Part shown: positions 52,017-63,043 of the stretch, one piece after another
Layout: every line of letters begins with the position of its first letter
How positions within the stretch are numbered: the stretch's first letter is position 1
Source of the DNA: Bailinhaonella thermotolerans
Lineage (GTDB): Bacteria > Actinomycetota > Actinomycetes > Streptosporangiales > Streptosporangiaceae
Reading direction: 5' to 3'
DNA: 64,000 nt
NCBI RefSeq assembly: GCF_003594875.1
Contig: NZ_QZEY01000003.1
Span: 186,001-250,000 of the forward strand
Notes under the pieces: generated by a model
Databases searched by the model: none
What the model saw: the letters and a program-made list of their open reading frames with translations, nothing else
Told to the model about the DNA's origin: nothing
Made by a program: the position numbers and the translations under genes

Positions 52017-53207
52017 TTACTGTCGGTAATCGCTCTGGCGCTCAAAGTGCGCGGTCCGCGGTCTGATCACCACGAACAACTTCGCGGCCGCCTGCGCCTG
52101 TGCCAGCCGCGCGGCCTGGTCAGGGCGCACCGCGAGCACCACGAGCGCGCCTTCGCCCAGCGTCGCCCGGCCGGCCCCCGGCACCGCCACCACCTCCACG
52201 TCATAGGCCACCACCGCCCCCCACGCCCGCCGATCCCGCACCACGCGCCGACCACCGCCCGGAGCGCCGCCCTTCGCCCGCCCTGGGCCGTACGAGATCG
52301 CGCCAGGGCCGTACGAGATCGCGCCAGGGCCGTACGAGATCGCGCCAGGGCCGTACGAGATCGCGCCAGGGTCGTACGAGATCGGGAGAGGGCGGGGAGA
52401 AGTCGCGCCGGGGCCGTGGAAGGGCGGGCCGGTCCGCGGGGATCTGGAGCGGCGGTATGCCGCGTGCGGGAGTGTGGTCGTTGGCGGACTGAGGCGGTGG
52501 GAGCGCGGGCCGGGGGTGTGCGAGGCCCGCTGGAGGCGGTGCGCGATCGGAGCGTGGGAAATGTGGCCGGCTCCCGGGGATCTGGAGTGGTGTTCCGCAG
52601 GGGTCGTGTCCGGGAGCGTGGCCGTTGGCGGGCTGAGGCCGCGCGAGCCAGGGCCGGGGCCGCGTGAGGTCGAGCCGGGAGCGCGTGGGGCCGAGATGTG
52701 ATCGGCTCCCGGGGGTCTGGCGCGGCGGGTCGTGGGCGTCGTGCCCGGGATCGGGACGGTGGCGGCGGTCAGGGGGTCGCCGGGGGAGACGGGGGCGAGG
52801 ACGTCTATCCGGTCGCCGGGGGACAGGAGACGGGCGGTGTCGGGGTCGGCGATGCGGAGGGGGACGGCCAGGAGGGCGGGGTCCAGGCGGGACAGGAGCC
52901 CGGGGGCCAGGAGGCGGGTCTCGGTGATCGGCTCGCCCCGGCTCATCGGGCCGCTCAGGCGGCGGCCCGCCAGGCGGGCGCCGGGACGGAGTGCGCCGTC
53001 GGGGACGGCCGCGGAAGGGAACTGGGTGGTGGTGACATCCCCCGGCCGGAGCGGGCCGCCGGGGAGGTCGCGGGCGGCGGTGAGGACGCCGACGGTGGCC
53101 GGGCCCACGGGGGCGGCGGCGAGCAGGACGCATCCGGCCGAGGAGGCGGCCAGGGCGGCGGCGATGGGACGTCGGCGGCGGGCGAGGGTGCGGCGGAGAG
53201 CGCGCAT
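52017..53207 (-). CDS. SAF domain (RcpC/CpaB-like) protein with repeat insert
   Basis: A 396-residue protein. After an N-terminal membrane segment (RPIAAALAASSAGCVLLAAA) comes a SAF domain, residues about 38-150 (VLTAARDLPGGPLRPGDVTT, GRRLSGPMSRGEPITETRLL), as in the Flp-pilus CpaB/RcpC family. The closing C-terminal part is GEGALVVLAVRPDQAARLAQ. Between them residues about 155-315 are a Pro/Ser/Arg-rich insert ending in tandem seven-residue units (Ile-Ser-Tyr-Gly-Pro-Gly-Ala) from a 21-bp repeat. No other pilus genes are present. Location probably periplasmic or wall-side. Confidence 0.78.
   Translation of the reverse strand: MRALRRTLARRRRPIAAALAASSAGCVLLAAAPVGPATVGVLTAARDLPGGPLRPGDVTTTQFPSAAVPDGALRPGARLAGRRLSGPMSRGEPITETRLLAPGLLSRLDPALLAVPLRIADPDTARLLSPGDRIDVLAPVSPGDPLTAATVPIPGTTPTTRRARPPGADHISAPRAPGSTSRGPGPGSRGLSPPTATLPDTTPAEHHSRSPGAGHISHAPIAHRLQRASHTPGPRSHRLSPPTTTLPHAAYRRSRSPRTGPPFHGPGATSPRPLPISYDPGAISYGPGAISYGPGAISYGPGAISYGPGRAKGGAPGGGRRVVRDRRAWGAVVAYDVEVVAVPGAGRATLGEGALVVLAVRPDQAARLAQAQAAAKLFVVIRPRTAHFERQSDYRQ
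52285..52387. repeat. 21-bp in-frame repeats
   Basis: Four exact copies of GGGCCGTACGAGATCGCGCCA (52285-52368) and one decayed copy lie inside the SAF gene, encoding a repeated seven-residue unit. The core CCGTACGA belongs with the CGTACG-bearing repeats seen between genes. Confidence 0.88.
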
Positions 53208-53476
53208 GGGGGTCCCCTGTTCGAGAGGGTGGGCGGACGGGGCCGATAGCGGAGGCTGAGGCGGCCGCGTCGACCGGCCCTGGCCGTGCCAGGGCCGCGC
53301 CGTGTCACGCGCGCTGATCGATGGCGGAGGCGAGATCGTGAAGCGGGATGGCGGAGGCGAGACGGTCAAGCGGGATGGCGGAGGCTGGATCCGTCGAACG
53401 CGATGGCGGGGGCTCGGAGTGATCGCGGAGGCTTGATCGCGGGGGGCCGCGGGGCCCGGGGCCGGGCCCCGCCGGG

Positions 53477-54277
53477 TCAGGGCAGCTCGAAGGGGAGCGT
53501 GATGCCGTCGAGGGCGTGACCGCAGGGGCAGGTCCGGGTCTCCGGGAGGCGGGTGATCGCCTCGGAGACGAGGGTGCGCATGCGTTCGCTGTTCTTGGCG
53601 AAGACCGCGAGGACCTCCTCGTGGGTGACGCCCTCGCCCTCCTCGATCCCGGCGTCGAGGTCGGTGACCAGGGCGAGCGAGGTGTAGCAGAGGGCCAGCT
53701 CGCGGGCGAGCACGGCCTCGGGGTGGCCGGTCATGCCGATGATCGTGGCCCCGGCCTGCTGGTAGGACAGGGACTCGGCCCGGGTGGAGAACCTCGGCCC
53801 CTGGATGACGACGAGCGTGCCGGTCTCGACCGGCGCCCAGTCGATCGCGCGGGCGGCGTCGACGGCGACCGCGCGGCCCGACGGGCAGTAGGGGTCGGAG
53901 AAGCTGACATGGACCGCCCCGCCGGCGTCGTAGAACGTCTGCTCCCGGCCGGTGGTGCGGTCGATGAGCTGGTCGGGGATCACGAGGGTGCCGGGCCCGT
54001 GCTCACGCCGCAGCGAGCCCACCGCGCTCGGGGCCAGCACCTGGCGCACGCCGAGGGAGCGCAGCGCCCACAGGTTCGCCCGGTAGGGGATGCGGTGCGG
54101 CGGGAAGCGGTGGTCGCGGCCGTGCCGGGGCACGAACGCCACCCGCCTGCCCCCGACCGTGCCCAGGGCCACCGGATCGCTGGGCGGGCCGTAGGGCGTC
54201 TCGACCTCCACCTCCTCGACGTCCTCGAGGAAGGAGTAGAAGCCGGAACCGCCGATGACACCGATCTCCGCTCGCAT
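53477..54277 (-). CDS. mtnP: S-methyl-5'-thioadenosine phosphorylase
   Basis: A 266-residue purine nucleoside phosphorylase-family enzyme. It begins MRAEIGVIGGSGFY (phosphate loop), has PRHGRDHRFPPHRI, the ribose region SAVGSLRREHGPGTLVIPDQ, and the purine-side loop GMTGHPEAVLARELALCY...VTDLDAG with the catalytic Asp. MTAP splits methylthioadenosine into adenine and methylthioribose-1-phosphate in methionine salvage. GMTGHPE replaces the usual GMTN.PE, so a small shift in purine choice is possible. ATG 54277 is the start of the homologous region. Confidence 0.88.
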   Translation of the reverse strand: MRAEIGVIGGSGFYSFLEDVEEVEVETPYGPPSDPVALGTVGGRRVAFVPRHGRDHRFPPHRIPYRANLWALRSLGVRQVLAPSAVGSLRREHGPGTLVIPDQLIDRTTGREQTFYDAGGAVHVSFSDPYCPSGRAVAVDAARAIDWAPVETGTLVVIQGPRFSTRAESLSYQQAGATIIGMTGHPEAVLARELALCYTSLALVTDLDAGIEEGEGVTHEEVLAVFAKNSERMRTLVSEAITRLPETRTCPCGHALDGITLPFELP

Positions 54278-54468
54278 GCCGCCGACAATATCGCCCCCCG
54301 CGAGAAGCCGCGGCAACCGCCCATCCCCCTGTGGACAACGCCCCCGCACCGCCGTACGGCACCGCGAGCCAGGACGGTCCCAGGGCCGAAAGGCGCAGGT
54401 CGAACCCACACCGCAGGCGTCCTACCACATGCCGAGCAGCCGGAGGGCGGCCGAGAGCCGCACTGTGA

Positions 54469-56553
<2,085 letters not shown>

Positions 56554-56626
56554 CCGGGCGCCCGAACGCAATCATGAGCCCACCCCGGGGGGCGGGCTCA
56601 TGCGCGGGCGGTGCTCAAGGCGAAGG

Positions 56627-56935
56627 TCAGGCGACCTTCTCGGCCGCGGGCTTCGACTCGGTCTTGGCGGCCGAACCGGAGTCGGAGGAGGCGGACTTCG
56701 TCTCGGAACCGTTGGCCGACGAGCTCTTGGTCGTCGTGGCGGTCGTGGTGCTCGACCCGCTCCGGTTGTCGGTGCGGTAGAAACCGGACCCCTTGAAGAC
56801 GATGCCGACCGCCGAGAACACCTTGCGCAGGCGGCCCGAGCAGTTCGGGCACTCGGTGAGCGCTTCGTCGCTGAACTTCTGGACGACCTCAAGCTGCTCG
56901 CCACAAGCGGTACAGGCGTACTGGTAGGTGGGCAC
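56627..56935 (-). CDS. FmdB-type zinc-ribbon protein
   Basis: A 102-residue protein. The N-terminal zinc ribbon YACTACGEQLEVVQ...ECPNCSG has two CxxC pairs and a following RKVFSAVGIVFKGSGFYRTD, the typical FmdB family unit. The C-terminal half is low-complexity Ser/Thr/Lys/Ala. FmdB-like proteins are of uncertain function, described as regulatory. GTG 56935 has AAAGGAGGAG upstream. The gene order with MTAP, SAF and MscL nearby is typical for actinomycetes. Confidence 0.9.
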   Translation of the reverse strand: MPTYQYACTACGEQLEVVQKFSDEALTECPNCSGRLRKVFSAVGIVFKGSGFYRTDNRSGSSTTTATTTKSSSANGSETKSASSDSGSAAKTESKPAAEKVA

Positions 56936-57105
56936 GCGCTCCTCCTTTGATTAGCACTCACCCTATGCGACTGCCAATATTATTCGGCTGCCAAGCTACA
57001 ACGCCACCTGACCCCGCCTCATTCCGCCCCCGCGCCTCTTGGAACGGCCCCCTGACCAGCGGAAACGCCTTCTCCAGGGAGCTTTCGGCGCGCCGGGGAC
57101 GCGGC

Positions 57106-58152
57106 TCAGGCCGGGCCGGTCGAGGCGCGTACGACCAGGTCCACGGGCAGGCGGACCGCGGGCGGCTCACCGCCGGCGAGGAGTTCGAGCAGCGTCTCCA
57201 CGCCCCGCGCGCCGAGTTCCTCGGCGGGCAGGCGGACCGTGGTGAGCTCGGGCTCCAGGGCCTCCGCGAGCAGGACGTCGTCGAACCCGGTGATGGACAG
57301 GTCCCCGGGCACGGCGAGCCCGAGGTCGCGCGCCGCCTTGTACGCGCCCGCCGCGATCACGTCGTCGTCGCAGACCAGCGCGGTGACCCGGCCGGGGGCG
57401 TCCGCGCTCGCCGTACGGCGTCCCGCGAGCCGCTTCCATGACCCGCCGGGAGCGCCGGGCGGGTGCGCGGGTGCGAGGAGGGCGCGCGCGGCGGCGCGGG
57501 CGGCCTGCACGCTGATGGCCGTCGGCCTCCTGACCAGCGTCGCGCCGCGGACGGCGGCGACGGCGCCGGCCAGGGCCTCGCCGCGCGCCCGGAAGGTCCA
57601 GGAGTCGACCTCCGAGGCCAGGTGGGCGAAGCGGCGGTGGCCGAGGACCGCCAGGTGGCCGGTCAGGAGGCGCATCCCCTCCTCGACGTCGACGTTCACC
57701 GTGGGGGCCGGGCCGGGCTCGCTGTCGAGCATGACGAGCGGGATGCCGCGCAGCTCGGCGACCAGGTCGGCCTCCATCGAGGTGGCGAGCACGCCGTCGA
57801 TGGCCTCGTGGGGGACGGTAAGGGACTCCCGGTCGTCGTATCCGGTCCGCTGGTGCACGATCACGCCGAACTCGTGGCCGGCGGCCGCCCGCGCCGCGCC
57901 CGCGTGGACGTGCGCGAAGAACGGGTTGGCCAGCGTGGGCACGACCAGCAGCAACGTGCGGGTGCTGCCCATGCGGAGGCTGCGCGCGGCACGGTTGGGG
58001 CGGTATCCGAGGCGTTCGGCGGTCTCCAGCACGGTGTGCGCGGTGGCGGGGGAGACGCGGCCGGTCCACTTGCCCCCCATCACGAGGGAGACGGTGGACT
58101 GCGAGACGCCCGCGGCCGCCGCGACGTCCTTACTGGTCAGGCGTCCGGTCAT
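57106..58152 (-). CDS. LacI-family transcriptional regulator
   Basis: A 348-residue regulator. Residues 5-55 are the LacI helix-turn-helix (TSKDVAAAAGVSQSTVSLVM) and hinge helix (LGYRPNRAARSL), followed by a periplasmic-binding-protein-like domain (TLLLVVPTLANPFFAHV, GFDDVLLAEALEPELTTVRL). AAGGAGG precedes two close ATG codons; ATG 58152 has the better spacing, and ATG 58158 adds two residues. It is divergent from an MFS gene whose promoter region holds a matching palindrome, so it probably represses that transporter and itself. The ligand is unknown, possibly a sugar. Confidence 0.9.
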   Translation of the reverse strand: MTGRLTSKDVAAAAGVSQSTVSLVMGGKWTGRVSPATAHTVLETAERLGYRPNRAARSLRMGSTRTLLLVVPTLANPFFAHVHAGAARAAAGHEFGVIVHQRTGYDDRESLTVPHEAIDGVLATSMEADLVAELRGIPLVMLDSEPGPAPTVNVDVEEGMRLLTGHLAVLGHRRFAHLASEVDSWTFRARGEALAGAVAAVRGATLVRRPTAISVQAARAAARALLAPAHPPGAPGGSWKRLAGRRTASADAPGRVTALVCDDDVIAAGAYKAARDLGLAVPGDLSITGFDDVLLAEALEPELTTVRLPAEELGARGVETLLELLAGGEPPAVRLPVDLVVRASTGPA

Positions 58153-58210
58153 CGCCATCCCCCTCCTTTCCGGCAGTGCCAATTTAGACGCCGGGGCCGG
58201 TAAGTGGTAC

Positions 58211-58239
58211 GTATGACGTGAGCGAGTCATACGTATGAC
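58211..58239. promoter_or_regulatory. Candidate LacI-family operator
   Basis: GTCATACGTATGAC (58226-58239) is a perfect 14-bp palindrome, and a further half-site GTATGAC lies at 58211-58217. The sites lie between the divergent LacI and MFS starts, 33-60 bases before the MFS ATG. Symmetric sites with a central CpG are typical for LacI-family proteins. Confidence 0.6.
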
Positions 58240-58271
58240 TAGAGCGGCCCCCCGATCCGATGCGGAGAGCG

Positions 58272-59453
58272 ATGCGCACGTACCTGGACTTCCTCCGGAC
58301 CCCCCACGCGGCGCGGCTGCTCGGCGGCACGCTGCTCGGGCGCCTGCCGAACGGCATGGGCCCCCTGGCGATCGTGCTCTACACCCGCGCCCACGGCGGG
58401 AGCTACGCGCTGGCCGGGGCGCTGTCCGCGCTGTACGGCCTGGCCATGGCGGCGGGCCAGCCGGTGCTCGGCCGGATCATGGACCGGTACGGCCAGCCGA
58501 GGATCCTGCTCCCGAGCGCCCTCCTGGCCCTGGCGGGCTTCGCCGTGCTCGCGCTGACCGGCGTGGACGCGCTCCCGCTCGTGGTGGCGGCGACCCTCGT
58601 GGCCGGTCTCGCCACTCCGCCGCTGGAGGCCGGGCTCCGCGCCCTGTGGCCGCTGGTCCTGGAGCCGGCCCGGGTCCGCGCCGCGTACGCCCTCGACGCC
58701 GCCGCGCAGGAACTGCTCTTCACCGTCGGCCCGCTGATCGTCGTGGCCGCGGCCGTGGTCTCCGAGGAGGCGGCGCTGCTGCTCACCGGCGCCCTCGGCC
58801 TGGCGGGCACGCTGGTCGTGGTCACCTCGCGCCACTCCCGCGCCTGGCGCGGCGAGCCCCGCGCCGCCGACTGGGCCGGCCCGCTCCGCTCGCCCGGCCT
58901 GCGGGTGCTGCTCACGTCGCTCACGTTCGTCGGCGTCGCGCTCGGCGTGTTCAGCGTCGCCGTCGTGGTGTACGCCGACGAACGCGGCATCGAGTCGGCC
59001 TCCGGCGTGCTGCTCGCCGCCATGTCCGCCGGGGCGCTCATCGGCGGGCTGGTCTACGGCGCGAGGCCCCGCCCCATGGCCGCCGACCGCCAGCTCACCC
59101 TGCTGCTGTGCGCCCTGGCCGCCGGGTACGTCCCGGTCGCGCTGGCCCCGGCCATGCCGCTGATGACGATGTTCGCGCTGGTCAGCGGGGTCTTCCTGGC
59201 GCCCGTGCTGGCGTGCGGCTTCACCGTCGTGGACGTCCTGGCGCCGCGCGGGACGGTCACCGAGGCCTTCGCCTGGATCGTCACCGCCGTCGGCGCGGGC
59301 GGCGCGCTGGGGATGGCGCTCGCGGGCGTGGCGGCGAACGCGGGCGGGGTCCACGCCTCGTTCGCGGTGTCCGCCGTCGCCGGTCTCCTCGCCACCCTCG
59401 TCCTGGCGGCCGGCCGCCGCACCCTCACCCCCGCCGCCGTCCCCGCCCCCTGA
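58272..59453 (+). CDS. MFS transporter
   Basis: A 393-residue, 12-helix MFS protein beginning YLDFLRTPHAARLLGGTLLG. The helix 2-3 loop is GRIMDRYGQPRIL. ATG 58272 has GGAGAG upstream; ATG 58260 would add four residues. It is divergent from a LacI regulator and has that regulator's likely operator in its promoter, so it may import or export a sugar-like ligand of that regulator. Otherwise similar to unassigned actinomycete MFS proteins. Confidence 0.85.
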   Translation: MRTYLDFLRTPHAARLLGGTLLGRLPNGMGPLAIVLYTRAHGGSYALAGALSALYGLAMAAGQPVLGRIMDRYGQPRILLPSALLALAGFAVLALTGVDALPLVVAATLVAGLATPPLEAGLRALWPLVLEPARVRAAYALDAAAQELLFTVGPLIVVAAAVVSEEAALLLTGALGLAGTLVVVTSRHSRAWRGEPRAADWAGPLRSPGLRVLLTSLTFVGVALGVFSVAVVVYADERGIESASGVLLAAMSAGALIGGLVYGARPRPMAADRQLTLLLCALAAGYVPVALAPAMPLMTMFALVSGVFLAPVLACGFTVVDVLAPRGTVTEAFAWIVTAVGAGGALGMALAGVAANAGGVHASFAVSAVAGLLATLVLAAGRRTLTPAAVPAP

Positions 59454-59723
59454 CCGCCCGCCCAGGGACCGCCGCCGCCCGCCACGGACCGCCCGCCGCT
59501 CGCCAGGGACCGCCCGCCGTACGCCTGGGGCGGCCCGCCGTACGTCGTCAGGACGGCGGAAGGCGGGCGCCGCGCGGGGGAGATGGGCCCCCGGGGGTGA
59601 TTGACCGTGAACGCGATGTAGCCAAGACTGTCTGGCCAAGCGGGGACATGGTTCCCGTGTCCCCGAGATCGCACAGGTTTCCCACCTGACCTGCCCATAT
59701 CTCTCAGGGAAAAGAGGGGCGAC

Positions 59724-60221
59724 ATGGACATCGCCGCACTCATCGCCTGGATCCTCACCGCGCTCGGCGGATTCGTCATGCTGAGCATCTGGATCTCCCG
59801 CGGGGGCCTGCGCCGGGAGGCGGGAGCCTCCGCCGGCTTCCCGCCGCCGGTGGTCTTCGGTCACCTCGGGGTCGCCGCCACCGGCCTGATCCTCTGGATC
59901 GCCTATCTCGTGACGGGCAACCGCGCCCTGGCCTGGACCGCGTTCGTCCTCCTGCTCGCCGTCGCCGCGCTGGGCGCCGTCATGCTCACCCGCTGGCTCC
60001 CCCTCCAGCGCGCCGGCGCCACCCGCGCGGCGGCCTCCCCGGACGCGGGGACGGCGGGCGCCGCGGAGACCGCGTCCGACGCCACGGCGGCCCCGGACGC
60101 GGCGGGCGCCGCCGTACCGCCCGAAAGCCACATCCCCCCGATGATCGTCGCCGGGCACGGCCTGCTGGCCGCGGTCACCCTCGTCCTCGTCCTCCTCGCC
60201 ACGGTCATGGGCGCCTCCTGA
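59724..60221 (+). CDS. Four-helix membrane protein, hypothetical
   Basis: A 165-residue membrane protein with helices at about 3-22, 45-63, 68-87 and 143-162. A hydrophilic, Ala-rich loop with two Asp-Ala repeats separates helices 3 and 4. ATG 59724 has AAAGAGGGGC upstream. The pattern is seen in actinomycete proteins of unknown function. It lies alone; the 270-base gap before it contains two CCGTACG-type units and a likely promoter. Confidence 0.72.
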   Translation: MDIAALIAWILTALGGFVMLSIWISRGGLRREAGASAGFPPPVVFGHLGVAATGLILWIAYLVTGNRALAWTAFVLLLAVAALGAVMLTRWLPLQRAGATRAAASPDAGTAGAAETASDATAAPDAAGAAVPPESHIPPMIVAGHGLLAAVTLVLVLLATVMGAS

Positions 60222-60259
60222 GACCGGGGCGTCCTCCTGGGGCCTTCGCGCTCCCGTGC

Positions 60260-60342
60260 CGTGATCTTGCGATCCCGCGCCAGCCCGGCTCCCGTCCGAT
60301 TCCTGCACGGGGCGGGTCGTGGGGCGGGATCGCGAGATCACG
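60260..60342. repeat. 19-bp inverted repeat (GATCTCGCGATCCC family)
   Basis: CGTGATCTTGCGATCCCGC (60260-60278) and GCGGGATCGCGAGATCACG (60324-60342) match at 18 of 19 positions across a 45-base spacer. The arms share GATCTCGCGAT(C/T)CC with the element at 10594-10663, and spacer lengths are similar (45 and 42). It lies between two genes on the same strand, so it is not simply a terminator of convergent genes. Confidence 0.7.
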
Positions 60343-60417
60343 ACCAGGGGGACCGCCCGGCGGGACGCGTCGGCCGTACCGCGTGCGCCGGAGGCGCGGG
60401 AGGGGCACCATCGGGGG

Positions 60418-60774
60418 ATGGAGATCTGGATCAATCCCGAGTGCTCTAAGTGCCGTTCCGCGTTGTCGATCCTGGACGCGGAGGGGGCCGACTACACCGT
60501 GCGGCGGTACCTGGAGGACCCGCCGACGGACGCCGAACTCCGGGAGGTCCTGGGCAGGCTGGGCCTGGAGCCCTGGGACATCACCCGGCTCGGCGAACCC
60601 GTGGCCGCCGAGCTGGGCATGCCCGGCTGGCCCCGCGACGAGGCCGCCCGCGACCGCTGGATCGGCGCCCTGGCCGCCAACCCCGTCCTGATCCAGCGCC
60701 CCATCATCACCGCCGACGACGGCCACGCGGTGGTCGGCCGCACCGAGGAATCCGTCCGCTCCACACTCCCCTAG
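60418..60774 (+). CDS. ArsC/Spx-family (arsenate reductase-like) protein
   Basis: A 118-residue thioredoxin-fold protein. It starts EIWINPECSKCRSALSILD with the catalytic Cys of ArsC in NPECSKC, and continues with DYTVRRYLEDPPTDAELRE and PVLIQRPIITADDG, the conserved Arg and cis-Pro region. No other arsenic genes are present, so the role in arsenate reduction is uncertain; many such genes are Spx/YffB-like. ATG 60418 follows GGGGG. The downstream gap (60775-61012) is filled with CCGTACGG units. Confidence 0.85.
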   Translation: MEIWINPECSKCRSALSILDAEGADYTVRRYLEDPPTDAELREVLGRLGLEPWDITRLGEPVAAELGMPGWPRDEAARDRWIGALAANPVLIQRPIITADDGHAVVGRTEESVRSTLP

Positions 60775-60849
60775 ACGTCCCGGTTGGGCCCCGCCCCGCG
60801 ACGGCGCCGGTAGAGCCCCCGCCCGCGACACCCCGCGCCCGCGCCCCGA

Positions 60850-60982
60850 TCCGGTACGGCCCCACGCCCGCGTTCCCGATCTCCGGGTACGGCTCGCGCC
60901 CCTACGGCCTGCCCGTACGGCTCGCGCCCGTACGGCTCGCGCCCGTACGGCTCGCGGGCCGTACCGGGAGGCCGTACGGCAG
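60850..60982. repeat. CCGTACGG-type intergenic array
   Basis: Units reading CCGTACGGCTCGCGC occur in tandem at a 15-base step between about 60912 and 60957, with looser copies on both sides. This is the most regular of the CCGTACGG arrays and lies between the convergent ArsC-like and NmrA-like genes. Confidence 0.75.
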
Positions 60983-61012
60983 GCCGGGGCGACGGACCTG
61001 GGGCGGGGAAGG

Positions 61013-61852
61013 TCAGCGGAAGCGGTCGGCGTGGTCGGCGGCCCACTGGCGGAAGGGGCGGGCGGGGGAGCCGGTGAGGTCCCTGACCGTGGTGGTGATC
61101 AGGGTCGAGGGGGTCCGGGACTCGGCTCCGGCCAGGAGGGCGTCCACCAGAGCGGGCGGACGGCCGTCGGCGAGCATCCTCTCGCGGGCGACCTCGGCCG
61201 GCACCGCCTCGAACCGCAGGGGGCGGCCGATCGCCTCGCCGATGGCGCGCACCTGGTCGGCCCTGCTCACGACCTCCGGGCCGGTCAGGACGTACGTCGC
61301 GCCCTCGTGTCCCGGACCGGTGAGCACCCGGGCGGCGACCTCGGCGATGTCGCGGGGGTCGATCACGGCCGTGGGCGCGATGTCGGGGCCGCTCACCGTC
61401 CCGGTGGCGCGGATCTGGCCCGCCCAGCCCAGCGTGTTCGAGGCGATCGTGTCCGCCCGCAGCGCCGTCCAGGGGGAGCCGGACGCCCTGACCAGCGCCT
61501 CCATGTCGGCGTGGAGCCGGTTGATGGGGTCGCCCTGCCGGGCCGCCGCGTCGTCCACGCCCGAGGACGACAGGTACACCACGCGCCGCCCGTCCAGCGC
61601 GCGCAGCACCTCGGCCGCTCCCTCGGTGCTGAGGAAGGGCCAGACCAGGAAGACGGAGTCCACCCCGGCCAGAGCGCCGGCCACGGTGTCCGGCCTGGTC
61701 AGGTCCCCCTCGGCGACCTCGACGCCCTCGGGCAGGCCCGCCCGCGCGGGGTCCCTGACCAGCGCGCGCACGGCGACCCCGGCGGCCCGCAGCCGGTCGG
61801 CCACGAGCCGCCCGACGTTCCCAGTCGCACCTGTCACAAGAAATCCGCTCAT
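61013..61852 (-). CDS. NmrA-like NAD(P)-binding protein (atypical SDR)
   Basis: A 279-residue protein. The Rossmann motif VTGATGNVGRLVADRL (GxxGxxG) starts at residue 6, followed by ALVRDPARAGLPEGVEVAEG and DSVFLVWPFLSTEG. It lacks a YxxxK catalytic pair, as is usual for NmrA/HSCARG-like proteins, which act as reductases or redox sensors. ATG 61852 begins directly at the fold. Single-gene unit. Substrate unknown. Confidence 0.87.
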   Translation of the reverse strand: MSGFLVTGATGNVGRLVADRLRAAGVAVRALVRDPARAGLPEGVEVAEGDLTRPDTVAGALAGVDSVFLVWPFLSTEGAAEVLRALDGRRVVYLSSSGVDDAAARQGDPINRLHADMEALVRASGSPWTALRADTIASNTLGWAGQIRATGTVSGPDIAPTAVIDPRDIAEVAARVLTGPGHEGATYVLTGPEVVSRADQVRAIGEAIGRPLRFEAVPAEVARERMLADGRPPALVDALLAGAESRTPSTLITTTVRDLTGSPARPFRQWAADHADRFR

Positions 61853-61975
61853 GCCCGTGCCAGCTCGTCCGCCGGTCTCGATATTCCGGCATATCGCCCA
61901 CGGGGGCGGTTCTCCCGGGAAACCGGAGGGCGTGCGGGACGCGGTGGGCGGTGCCCGCCGTACCGGATCCGGCGG

Positions 61976-62908
61976 TCAGGGGAGGGGGTGGTTGACGAAC
62001 AGGCCCCACATGCGGTTCCGCAGGTCGGCGCCCTGGGCGCCGGTGGGCCAGTAGTGGCCGCCCCCCTGGTAGAGGCGCCAGTAGACCCGGGTGTTCGCGG
62101 GGCAGTCGAACCGCTGGCCGACCACGACGCCGGGACCGGTCTCGGCGTGCGGCGTGCGGTCGCACTTGTTGTTGCCGAGCCAGGCGTCGCGCTGGCCCTC
62201 CATGAGCTGCTTGAGCGGGTCGCCCTCGTAGCTGGAGACGCCGAACCCGATCGGCCGCGACATCTCGCACTCCAGGGTCAGGATCGGTCCGGCGTGGGTC
62301 GCGGCCGAGGCGAACTTGTCCGACTCGTCGCAGGCCATCCGCCCGGCCATCTGGCCGCCGTTGGAGAACCCGGCGACGTGCACCCGCTTGGGGTTGACGC
62401 ACCACTGCCGGGCGATGTCGTCCACCACGTTCCGGAGGTACGTCACGTCGGCGGAGCCCCGGTCGAGCTGCCAGGAGGGCGCGTTCAGCAGGGAGCTGCC
62501 GCGCGGGTAGGCGACGATGAACTTCTTCTCCGCCGCGAAGGCGTTCCACCCGGACGCGTTCTCGTGCACCGTCGGCTCCTGCCCGCCGCCGTGCAGGGCC
62601 AGCAGCAGTGGGACCTGCCCGCTCAGCCCGGCCGGCACCCGGACCCGGTACTCCCGGCCGGTCCCGCCGATCCGCCGTACGGCGGTGCCGTTGGTCGGGG
62701 TCAGCCCGCACGCGGCGACCCGCGTGTCCCCGGGCGGAACCGCCGCCGGCCCGGCGGGACCGGGCGCGGGCGCCCCGGTGGAAACGGGCGCGGGCGTCAC
62801 CGCGGCGGAGGGCTCGGCCGTCCCGGCGGAGGCGGGCGCGGCCAGTGCCGCGGAGGCCGCCAGGCCCAGGACGGTCGCGATGATCAGGCGAACGGAGGAC
62901 AACGACAC
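61976..62908 (-). CDS. Secreted PHB-depolymerase-like esterase
   Basis: A 310-residue exported alpha/beta hydrolase. Residues 1-28 are a signal peptide (LIIATVLGLAASAALAAPAS), followed by an Ala/Pro linker. The oxyanion motif is LLALHGGGQEP, the nucleophile elbow is VAGFSNGGQMA (GxSxG) near residue 183, and the His is in GGGHYWP near 292. This is the esterase D/PHB depolymerase (LpqC-like) group. Four Cys pairs suggest disulfides. GTG 62908 has GGGAG upstream. Likely acts on extracellular polyesters or feruloyl-type esters; the specificity cannot be read. Confidence 0.86.
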   Translation of the reverse strand: MSLSSVRLIIATVLGLAASAALAAPASAGTAEPSAAVTPAPVSTGAPAPGPAGPAAVPPGDTRVAACGLTPTNGTAVRRIGGTGREYRVRVPAGLSGQVPLLLALHGGGQEPTVHENASGWNAFAAEKKFIVAYPRGSSLLNAPSWQLDRGSADVTYLRNVVDDIARQWCVNPKRVHVAGFSNGGQMAGRMACDESDKFASAATHAGPILTLECEMSRPIGFGVSSYEGDPLKQLMEGQRDAWLGNNKCDRTPHAETGPGVVVGQRFDCPANTRVYWRLYQGGGHYWPTGAQGADLRNRMWGLFVNHPLP

Positions 62909-63043
62909 CAGCGGCTCCCGGTCAGCTCGTCCGATGGCCGGAGCGACCCCGGCCGCGACTCCCCGATCCCCGATCCCCGATGATGATCATGCGAAAGCGT
63001 GATCGTCAGCGTACCGGCCCGCTTCCGCTTTGTCAGCGTTCGA

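Noticed and set aside
60850-60982. Possible CRISPR array or origin iterons
   Set aside because: The units are 15 bp, without spacers, and there is no replication gene nearby.
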